A DNA stretch of 64,000 bases from Hemerocallis citrina (taxonomy: Eukaryota > Streptophyta > Magnoliopsida > Asparagales > Asphodelaceae). Shown piece after piece: positions 55,805-64,000 of this stretch (positions are counted from its first letter, which is position 1; the number at the start of each line of letters is the position of its first letter). The translations under genes and the position numbers were made by a program. Where the stretch lies: assembly GCA_017893485.1 (NCBI GenBank), contig CM030364.1:247455818-247519817 (forward strand). Reading direction: 5' to 3'. The notes under the pieces were generated by a model. That model was not told where the DNA came from, did not search any database, and saw nothing but the letters and a program-made list of their open reading frames with translations.

Positions 55805-56106
55805 CCTAAAGTAAATAAGTATCCTTACTATTACTTTCTAAGAAATTGTTTATCCTAAAAAAAATCAAAAGACTCCAAATGTAACTAACTAATAATGTAA
55901 CTAACTGATACCCCTAAACTTAGATGGAACATTGTCCGCAATGTTCGCACAAAACTTAAAATGTAGGCATGTGTCACCACCTAGTTTGAAGGAAAGAAAA
56001 TAAAGAAATAAAGAAATAAAATAAATAAATAAATAAATAGAGAGTGTAAATACTCCCCTGAGAAATTGGGTTGCCTCCCAATAAGCGCTGTGTTTCTTGT
56101 CTTCAG
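55805..56106 (-). other. A1 sequence between gap and coding region
   Basis: It is AT-rich. On the minus strand the coding region is followed by AGCGCTTATTGGGAGGCAAC, a conserved motif after pol in Athila elements as I recall it. Confidence 0.55.
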
Positions 56107-58034
56107 CTAGACTCGATGAGTTTGTGCAATGTATTGAATGGCTCGCGGCTCACAACTCATCTTATTATAAGGTTTCCCCCTCTGCCCATTCACCTTGAAC
56201 GTTTGATTTTTCATCAACGCTCTATGTGGGGAAACCTCTGCAACAATGTCTGGACCGTACCATCTTGACATAAGCCTGTCTGCAAGGGTCCACCTTAGTG
56301 CACCTTTGTGATTTTGCAAGACTCCCTGCAGCCTTGCTTCTTTGTGCATCCTGAAAGTTGCAGCAACCGTCACAGGTAATGTCTGGTCTTCTCCCACGTA
56401 TTCAGACTTCAAATGGTCATGTAGTTGCTTCAGCTCCATGTCTGGGATCCTGGTAGCAGTCGACTTATTCCATTCATCAGTCGACTTGTCTTGTTCATCA
56501 GTCGACCTGTCCTGGCAAACACTATTGTTATCAGCTACCAATTTTTCAAATGCAGGTGCAAGCTTACCTGAATATGACTTTGGAGTTTCAAGGTGATGTA
56601 CTGTCTCGGCAATCCTCCAGTCATCGTATTCCTGTTCAACATGAGATAATGTTAGAGGGTGTGTAACTGTTTCTTGTAATGGATCAACACTATGTTCCTG
56701 AAATGTTTGGTCACAAATTTCCTGAACCACATCAACATTATAACATTCATGATCATCGTGTGGAAATTGTGCTGCATCAAACATTGTAAACTCAATCTCT
56801 TCCTCTAGTGTTGTCTTTGATTGGAGCTGTTCTTGTCCTCCAGGGTTGGGTATGGTTTGTGATGGGAATTCTCCTTCCTTTCTTTCACTTAACTCCGTAG
56901 CAATTTGACCAATTTGAATTTCCAATTTTTGAATGGCCTGTCCTTGTTGATTGCTTGTTTGTTGTTGCTGTTGGAGTAATTGAAGAATGGTGGATTCGAA
57001 GTCCAACTTATCCTGTTCTTGTGCTGGCCTATCATACCCATTCCCACCCTGGAATTTCTGCGTATGCCCTGGTGCGAATTGATTGCCTTGATGGTTTTGC
57101 CACCCTGGGTTATATGTGTTGGAAAAAAAATCGTTCTGGGGCGGGTACATTCCCTGTTCTACGTAGTTTGTGTGCTCCTGATCTGCGAAAGAAAACATGG
57201 GACATGAATTAGTTGTATGATTAGAATGAAGACAAATTGCACAAATTTCTTTTGGTTGGCTTTTTATGCCACCCAACGTTGAATTCACAAGCATATCAAT
57301 CTTTTTGTTCATGGTTTCCATTTCTAATCGCATGTTGTTATTATGAGAAATTTCGTATACTCCCTGTTTTTTCGAAAGACCCCTCCTTGTTGAGAATTGT
57401 TGTGAGTTCTCGCTAAGTTCTTCAAATAACTCTATGGCCTCCTCAGCACTCTTCCTCATTAACATTCCATTGCAACGTGCATCTACAATTGCTTTGTTAG
57501 CGTCATTTAAGCCCTCATAAAATGATTGTACCTGATCATCCTTAGGTATATTGTGCGTAAGACACTTGAGAAGCTTGTTTTTGAAGTCCTTCCACGCCTC
57601 GAAGAATAAATCGCCATCTTTTTGTTGGAAAAGTAGAATCCCCTTTTTAGTTGTCTGGTATTCTGAGCTGGAAAGAACTCCTTCAAGAATTTTGTTGCCA
57701 ATTGTTCCCATGACTGAATTGATCCTGGTTCCAAAGAATTATACCACAATTTAGCATTAAGTTTTAAAGAAAATGGAAACAAGATTAACCTGATTTGTTC
57801 AGGGGTAAGCCCTTGGATGCTTTGTGTCCTGCAAAGATCAAAGAAATCTTGCAAATGTAGGTGCGGATCTTCATCTAATCTACCATTGAAGTGGGGAACC
57901 ATGCTAAGTAATTGGGGTGATAGATGCATATTCCCTGTGACATTAGGTTGAAAATCTATGCCAGACGGTTGCTCAATATTCTTTGGAATGAATTTGTCTT
58001 GCATTGGTACTCGATTTAATACTTTTTCACCCAT
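56107..58034 (-). pseudogene. A1 gag fused in frame to pol remnants (Athila type), one frameshift
   Basis: Gag would build the particle. The N-terminus (58034-57650) shows PHFNGRLDEDPHLHLQDFFD, QGLTPEQIRLILFPFSLKLN and WEQLATKFLKEFFPAQNTR. The frame then shifts near 57,650 to one reading FQQKDGDLFFEAWKDFKN, with a zinc knuckle CAICLHSNHTTNSC (near 57,250-57,200) and a Gln-rich coil. Past gag the same frame reads ELKQLHDHLKSEYVGEDQTL and GALRWTLAD, like the linker before RT. It jumps to SRWYGPDIVAEVSPHRA and QTFKVNGQRGKPY, like the integrase C-terminus. Protease, RT, RNase H and integrase core are missing. A Ser-Thr-Asp repeat comes from CAGTCGAC copies (56457-56508). Confidence 0.85.
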
Positions 58035-58203
58035 TGTTGCTTTTTGAGTTCTTCGCTGTACAGTCGACTGGTCCTTGGAGACAGTCGGCTGGTCTGAGTC
58101 TGTGCAAAGTTTAACCTGAAAGAAAATATAAGAAAAGAAAAAGAAGAAATAAAATAAAAGAAAAAGAAAAAGATTTTACTGATTTGTAAGTTAAAATGCT
58201 AAC
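58035..58203 (-). other. A1 5' leader
   Basis: It is non-coding and purine-rich on the plus strand, with one CAGTCGACTG/CAGTCGGCTG pair (58061 and 58082) just upstream of the gag ATG. Confidence 0.7.
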
Positions 58204-58223
58204 AATCCCCGGCAGCGGCGCTA
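58204..58223 (-). other. A1 primer binding site
   Basis: On the minus strand TAGCGCCGCTGCCGGGGATT. It is near the Asp-tRNA-type site of Athila (TGGCGCCGTTGCCGGGG) with changes at the start, and 6 nt from the LTR. Confidence 0.75.
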
Positions 58224-58229
58224 AAAACT

Positions 58230-59759
58230 TGTTGTGAAATCTAGCTATCTAAATATATAGATGAACTAAACACAAATTAAAAACCTCGCAAGTGTACGAA
58301 TCGTTTATAGAAGCGTAGTGACGAGCAAGGGTCGATCCCACAGAGATTGTAGATTTTAACTCACTAATCAATAAAATAGAAAATAGAATCTTAAAGTGTT
58401 GATCTAAAAGTCTAAGAAAATGAAAGGATAAAAATCTAAATTAAATAGTATCACAAATTGAGTCACAAATGTCTATTAAAGTAGTTGGGTTTTGATCTCC
58501 ACCAATAGTCAGTAATGCTGAGTTATCCACTAGTCTTATTACTCATGTTTGTTCTCTTCAAGGGCATGGTATCTACTCCTTAAAGTAATGTTTCCCTAAG
58601 CCAAGAATTAGGCATGGTATCTACTCTAATTCGTTTCTTTCATTAAGTATTTAGCATGGTATCTACTAAGTTGCACTTAAAGAAAACATAAGAACAGTGG
58701 AAACGAACAAACACTCAAGGTTCTAGAAATTGGTATCAGATCTAGATCTCTTAAGTTGATTAAACCAAGAACCCCTAGAGATTCCCTTGTTACAAGTTAT
58801 GAGCACGAGATACGGGTCGTCTCAATATGCTCATATAACAGCTTCAGATCTACACTGCACAACTTGATAAACTTAAGTTTTGTATGCCAGTCGACTGGCT
58901 GTCACTTCAGTCGACTGTCCCTAGAACATCTGAACAAGTTTGTTTTATGTAAATTGTTATTCGTTTAATCAGGTTTAATCAATAAGTAATAGAGTAGCAT
59001 TTAGAAAAATATAAGCATTACATGACTACGGTTTCAATCTACCCAACTATGAAAGTTAGTTGCACATAATACAACCTTTATTGATTAATATAATAGAGTT
59101 CATGACTACAATAGAAATAAGAACTAGAGAGAAAGAACAGAAGAACGCGGATTTTTATGATGTTGACGTTGAGCCCAATCAGCAGTCGACTCGTTCTCCT
59201 TCTTTGATGCTTGTTGTCGATGGCCTTCCTGGCTGATCCAGAGATAGTCTGAGAGATAGAGAGCTTCCGCCGCTTCTTTCTTGGTTGGAATTTATAGAAC
59301 AAGAGAAGAGAATTAGGGTTTGCATTCTTCTTTTATAGAAAGGTCCTCTTCTTTTTATTTATTTCCTTTCTTATCTTGATCTGCGTTTATTTCTTTCTCT
59401 TTTCTTCTTTTCTTCCTTTTCTGTTCTGATTTGGATTTAGATTTGGACGAATCTTCAAATATCTTATCTGTTAACTCTGCCGCCTACCAGTCGACTGGTG
59501 TTGGAGTAAGTCGACTGTGTCGAGACTTCTGCGTAAACTTGATTTCTCTGTTCAGTCGCCTGTGTGGAAGAATCAGTCGACTGATGCTCTGTAATATTCT
59601 GAGTTTATCCTTAAAATCCTGAATCTGCTTCGTTTTGCTGTTTTAGGTTGTTTCCTATGGAAAAGAGAAAATAAGAGTTAAATACCACATATAGAGCTTT
59701 TAAATGTGCATTTGCAATAAGATTATTGCTCCCAAATGTGAATAATATTATGTTCATCA
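58230..59759 (-). repeat. A1 5' LTR
   Basis: It is the partner of 53093-54623 and carries the same paired CAGTCGACTG sites (for example 58888 and 58908). Confidence 0.93.
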
Positions 59760-60435
59760 TGGCTCATCGACAGCCTTCACTAATGGGCTAAGGTTGAAGT
59801 GTCTCCAACTCTTTCTGTCAAAGATGACAGCGGAGAGGGATGATATGCTCACCGAAGTTCACCACTTGCAGATTGTGGAGGCTGAACTTCTGGCGGAGGA
59901 AGAGGAGCTGACCAAGGCAGTGGGCAGGCTGATGACCAAACGTGACGAGCTGACGGCAGAGGTCGACGCGCTGAAAAGAGCCACAGTGGACAGGGGCATC
60001 GTAGTCACTCTCCTCCGCCGGATTATCGCCACTCACCCTAGCATTCCGAGCTCCGCCGTACCTCCTCGCTTCGAGGTAGACATAGCAGACGACTCTCTGA
60101 GACAAAGGATTGCTGAGCTGGAGGTTGAAGTGGCTCGCCTAAAGCCACATTTGGGGCCAATTAATATCAGGAGCACTTCATGCACTCGCGAGGAGGGTGA
60201 GCGAGGCATTTCATTTTATGATCTCGCGACACGTTTGCCCATAGGCCGACCAAGTTCAAGTGATGCCTAAAGTGGCGTGGTGATTTCATCGAGTGGAGTA
60301 TCCGTTGGCACAACTGTCAGGAGCAGCACCGAAGACACGTCTCAATTCGCTGGTTTAGGGACGAGCACTGGGGTCAAGCATTGCCGCCCTCGAGTGTCTT
60401 TGAAGCGAAACATCCCTGCGCCAAGGAAGCGTTGA

Positions 60436-60655
60436 AGATTTTTTGTTTTCCCAGTTTTGCATTTTGTCTAAGTGTAACGAGTCGGCATTGTAGTTTTTGC
60501 TTTTGGAAGTCTTGTAGCTTAGTTGTAAAGAAGATGCCGCTTTGTAATTGTCTCCCCACACTTAATCGAAATGATGTTCGTTTTTCTTTTTTGAACTTGT
60601 GCATTTTTGAAACCCTTCTGTTGTTGTGTTACTCATGACTATCTTTAGCGTGCCG
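60436..60655 (+). other. 3' flank of the G2 antisense gene
   Basis: It is T-rich and similar to 28,083-28,300 of G1, as a 3' UTR would be. Nothing else is seen. Confidence 0.4.
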
Positions 60656-60985
60656 AGGTTCGGAGCTAGATTTTCACTCGTTTGGGCCTCGGTGCCAAGA
60701 GCGCTCGGCATTGCGTGCCGAAGTCTATAGCTAGATTTTTGATCGTTTGGGCGTCGGTGCCAAGAGCGTTCGGCAAAGCGTGCTGAGGCCCTAGAACAAG
60801 ATTTTTGCTTGTTTCGGCATCAGTGCCAAGAGCGCTCAACTAGGCGTGCCGAGGTCCAGAGCAAGGTTTTTGCTTGTTTGGGCGTCGGTGCCAAGAGCGC
60901 TCGACTAGGCGTGTCGAGGTCCAGAGCAAGATTTTTGCTTGTTTGGGCGTCGGTACCAAGAGCGCTCGACTAGGCATGCCGAGCA
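60656..60985. repeat. Second hairpin array of G2, about 5 units of 61-63 bp
   Basis: Units carry TTGTTTGGGCGTCGGTGCCAA, CGCTCGGCA or CGCTCGACT, and CGTGCCGAGGTC. In the last three units CTCGACTAGGCGTGCCGAG has a weaker stem. Confidence 0.85.
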
Positions 60986-61485
60986 CTGCTTCGAACCTCT
61001 TGGCTCGTGAATCTGTGAGAGTGAGTTTCTTGCAGTGGAGAGCCATCTTTTGGAGGATTACTTCAACTTTAAACGAACCATAAGAACCAGAGGTTAGCTC
61101 CTCAGAGTACTAGGCACTGGTCGACAATGTACGAGATTCTAGAGGTGATTTCATAGTCCAGTATTTGATCAAGGACTAGGTGTGTCGCAGATTTTTGACT
61201 CTGCTTCGTCATAAAACCAAGAATTTTCCAGGCCGGGAATTCACCAAAGCTTCTAACAAGTTCATGTTTGAAGCTGATATCTTCTCTTGAGGAAACACGA
61301 AGAATATAGCAAATTCATATCAATGACCTTCCAATCTGCGAGGATCAAGAGATGCAGTGTACCAAGACTAGCATACGAATAGTAGACCTAGCATCAGCTT
61401 CTCCTATGTTTAGTATAGTTGTATAGGTTTCAGTCTTCTCCTACATCTAGTCTAGTTGTAGGAATTTTGCACGCAGCGGCGAAGC
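60986..61485. other. G2 spacer between arrays
   Basis: It shares GAATTACTTCAACTTTAAA-type and CATCTAGTCTAGTTGTAG sequence with 29,100-29,210 of G1. No gene is seen. Confidence 0.5.
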
Positions 61486-61489
61486 GAGA

Positions 61490-62190
61490 GTATATTTCAA
61501 CGGTTGTGGGAGAAATTCCGAATGGCGAACCCTTTCTAGCTCGCTTAAGAGCGAGCTTGCGAAGCGGAGTCGAGCCAAGTGTTGGACTCCGAACTCGTCG
61601 TTTGAGTATGTTTCAACGGTTGTGGGAGCAATTCCGATTGGCGAACCACTTCTAGCTTGCTTAAGAGCGAGCTTGCGAAGCGGAGTCGAGCCAAGTGTTG
61701 GACTCCGAACTCGTCGTTTGAGTATGTTTCAACGACTGTGGGAGCAATTCCGAATGGCGAACCACTTCTAGCTTGCTTAAGAGATAGCTTGCGAAGTGGA
61801 GTCGAGCCAAGTGTTGGACTCCGAACTCGTCGTTTGAGTATGTTTCAACGGTTGTGGGAGCAATTCCGAATGGCAAACCACTTCTAGCTTGCTTAAGAGC
61901 GAGCTTGGGAAACGGAGTCGAGCCAAGTGTTGGACTCCGAACTCGTCGTTTGAGTATGTTTCAACGGTTGTGGGAGCAATTCCAAATAGCGAACCACTTC
62001 TAGCTTGCTTAAGAGCGAGCTTGTGAAGCGGAGTCGAGCCAAGTGTTGGACTCCGAACTTGTCGTTTGAGTATGTTTCAACGGTTGTGAAAGCAATTCCG
62101 AATGGCGAACCACTTCTAGCTTGCTTAAGAGCAAGCTTGCGAAGCGGAGTCGAGCCAAGTATTGGACTCCGAACTCGTTGTTAGAGTATA
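61490..62190. repeat. Tandem array, 116-bp unit, about 6 copies (G2)
   Basis: CTCGTCGTTTGAGTATG recurs every 116 bp. Each unit holds AGCTTGCTTAAGAGCGAGCT, a near-copy of the G1 hairpin with a G-T pair. Confidence 0.92.
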
Positions 62191-62382
62191 AAGAAGTTAA
62201 AAACAGAGAGATACAAGCAATTCACAAGTAAGATATGAAGAAAAATATTCTTTATTGAAAACTAATAGTCGGCTGCTTCTAAGTTGCGAGCCGTTATTAT
62301 ATTGGAGAAGTAAAGAAGCAAAAGTAAAATACAAGTGAAGGGAAAGGAACGGTTCGACATATGAAAGTACTTAGAGAGGCGT

Positions 62383-64000
62383 TCATCCGCTCTCTTGGTA
62401 CTTCAAGAGATGGTCGGCGTTCCAAGTCCTGGGAATCTCTCTTCCTTCAAGGTCTTCTAGACGGTATGTTCCGGACCGAACCACTTTGGTGATCTTGTAG
62501 GGTCCTTCCCAATTTGGGGATAGCTTGTTCTTCTGACTGGGGAATAAGATAGCTAACTTTCTGAGGACCAAGTCCATTTCTTTGAGGTTGGTGGGACAGA
62601 CCCTCTTGTTGTAGGCCAGCTCGATCCTCCTTCGGTAGCTTTGTTGGCGAATCGAGGCTCTTTTACGGAGCTCATCAATCAAATCCAAATTCGCCCGAAG
62701 CTCCCTGGCATTCTGCTCTTATTCATAGGCAATGAGGCGAGGAGAGGGTACACCGACTTCCAAGGGGATCACAGCTTCATACCCATATGTGAGATTAAAT
62801 GGCGACTCTCCTGTAGGGGTCCGTTTCGTTGTGCGGTAACTCCATAGTACGTTAGGGAGTTGATCAACCCATAAGCCTTTAGCAGACTTATCCAGCCTCT
62901 TCTTAATACCGGAGAGGATTTGTCGGTTGGCATTTTCTACTTGACCATTTGACTGTGGGTGGGAGACGGAGGAGAAGCGTTGTTGGATGGCGAGGTTTTC
63001 ACATAGAGCTCGGAATGCGGCCCCTATAAATTGTGTTCCATTATCTGTTATAAGGACACGTGGGATGCCAAACCTGCAGATGATGCTCTTCCAGAAGAAT
63101 TGAAGTACTTTGTTCTCGGTGATTGTAGCCAAGGGCTCGGCCTCTATCCACTTTGAAAAGTAGTCGATTGCCACGACTAAGAATTTGAGCTGGCCGGGCA
63201 CTGGGAGAAACGGCCCTAATAAATCCATTCCCCACATTGCAAAAGGGATCGGACTTGATAGGGAGGTGAGCTGAGCTTGGGGGAGGTGACGAATGTTGGA
63301 ATACTTTTGACAAGAGCTGCATTGCCGAACGTGTCGTTCGGCATCTTGGAGGAGGGTAGGCCAGAAGTATCCATAATTCAACACCTTCTGGGCGAGTGAT
63401 CTGGACCCTGAATGTGCTCCGCCTATGCCTTCGTGAAGCTCTTGTAAGGCATATGTAGCTTGTTCCGAGGAAAGGCACCTTAAGTAGGGTCGGCCGTCTA
63501 TTTGAGTGAAGGAGCGTTTGTACAGGACTCCCTCAACAAGGGTGTACTGCTCCGCTCTGGTTCTGACTCGATGAGCTTCTTTTGGGTCTTCGGGGAGGAG
63601 CCCGTCCCTTAGGAATCTTATTAGGGGTTTCATCCAATTATCCCGAAGTTGAACAGGCAGTGACTCCATCGAGTCGGAAGTTTCTTCTTCTATGCTCGGC
63701 CTCAGGAGTACCTCAATCAGGACAGTCTGCTCGAGACCTTGGAGGGAAGAAGAGGCTAACTTGGAGAGGGCATCTGCTTGGGAATTTTTCTCTCTGGGGA
63801 TTCACTGAATAAGTGCCTCTTCGAATAGAGCCATGAGATTTTGGACCGTGGCTAGATAATTAGCCATTCGGTCATCTCGTGCTTCGTACTCGCCCAAGAC
63901 TTGATTTACGACCAGTTGAGAGTCACTAATATCCAGAGACGTTGTGCTCCTGCTTTGCAGGGCCATTCCGAGACCGGCTACAAGGGCTTCATACTCCGCT
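62383..64000 (-). pseudogene. G2 pol, 3' part: RNase H end and integrase (partial)
   Basis: On the minus strand the RNase H region enters from beyond 64,000 with frame breaks (near 63,940 and 63,800). From 63669 there is a long open frame: zinc-binding LHEGIGGAHSG with RQCSSCQK, and the integrase core GMDLLGP, ITDNGTQF, NGQVENANR (D, D, E). It ends at an in-frame TAA at about 62,717-62,719; G1 reads GAA there. Past it the frame continues in 62688-62383: RKLAILFPSQKNKLSPNWEG and a tail without chromodomain. So the integrase core is intact but its end is cut by one nonsense codon. Confidence 0.9.

Larger units (their letters stand above)
53093..59759 (-). mobile_element. A1: Athila-derived gag-only LTR retrotransposon
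   Basis: It is flanked by TGGCT (53088-53092 and 59760-59764). LTRs of about 1,530 bp (53093-54623 and 58230-59759) differ at only about 20 places that I noticed, so it is young. Athila-type primer site and purine tract are present. The only coding region is gag with a pol remnant on the minus strand. A 500-N gap of unknown true length lies inside. Confidence 0.93.
52843..60435 (+). pseudogene. Antisense extra gene of G2, final exon, split by A1
   Basis: The exon parts are 52843-53092 and 59765-60435. The first reads LAEVTHSAEP and RERLYEVELGLRRAESEQNH; the second KMTAERDDMLTEVHHLQI, LTAEVDALKRATVD and the basic tail near SLKRNIPAPRKR. A TAA at 60268 interrupts it where G1 reads CAA. The 6.7-kb A1 insertion destroys it. 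Confidence 0.75.
48377..64000 (-). mobile_element. G2: second Tat-lineage element, partial (runs off the window)
   Basis: It starts TGTTACCGCTAAATCTGGTG like G1 and has the same plan: 3' LTR, purine tract, hairpin array, plus-strand spliced gene, second array, 116-bp array, then minus-strand integrase and RNase H. The 5' half lies beyond 64,000. A1 is inserted in the last exon of its antisense gene. Confidence 0.9.

Noticed and set aside
55290..55814. Open frame across the N run
   Set aside because: It is an assembly gap; nothing is encoded.

Overview
This is a repeat-dense stretch of a plant (angiosperm) nuclear genome. The signs are plant-type Ty3/gypsy retrotransposons of the Tat, Athila and giant-LTR (Del/Tekay-like) kinds, plant LINEs, a TRIM, a Helitron end, initiator-Met-tRNA primer sites (TGGTATCAGAGC) and a 500-N scaffold gap. 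The species cannot be named from this sequence. I see no ordinary host gene. Everything recognisable is a mobile element or its debris.

The left three quarters (about 1-47,900) is one nested stack whose layers can be peeled by exact 5-bp target-site duplications (TSDs). The substrate is a decayed minus-strand LINE: ORF1 at 45,585-47,900 and ORF2 at 1-2,671. It is split by a giant solo LTR, S1 (2,676-45,584, TSD GAAAC). S1 contains a Helitron end and a foldback element. It was hit by a second solo LTR, S2 (5,070-8,552, TSD CCAGC), by a 33.7-kb composite element T1 (8,564-42,267, TSD CTCCT), and by a tandem TRIM (42,361-43,578, TSD TGCCT). T1 has about 3.6-kb LTRs around only about 0.77 kb of own internal DNA. 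Its internal part holds solo LTR S3 (12,645-15,992, TSD CCTAA). Its 3' LTR holds solo LTR S4 (16,600-19,895, TSD ATTAT) and a 19.1-kb Tat element G1 (22,061-41,152, TSD GTATG). The reverse transcriptase of G1 is itself split by solo LTR S5 (32,557-37,440, TSD GTGAC).

The right quarter begins with a plus-strand LINE endonuclease fragment (47,925-48,376). A second Tat element, G2 (48,377 to beyond 64,000), lies in it. G2 carries a young Athila-derived gag-only element A1 (53,093-59,759, TSD TGGCT, near-identical LTRs).

In G1 and G2, gag and pol (protease, RT, two RNase H regions, integrase) run on the minus strand. A separate spliced gene runs on the plus strand between pol and the 3' LTR, flanked by arrays of hairpin-forming tandem repeats. 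Both copies carry nonsense codons, so these elements now look defective.

The most notable signals are: (i) a pair of tRNA-like modules (Pol III A box plus B box) at the same relative place in each giant LTR of the S2/T1/S4 group; (ii) a palindrome CAGTCGACTG arranged in pairs 20-21 bp apart in two unrelated families (the TRIM and A1), including inside A1 coding sequence; (iii) the antisense spliced gene and hairpin arrays of the Tat elements; (iv) an in-frame gag to integrase-C-terminus fusion in A1; (v) a TRIM array of the form LTR-int-LTR-int-LTR.
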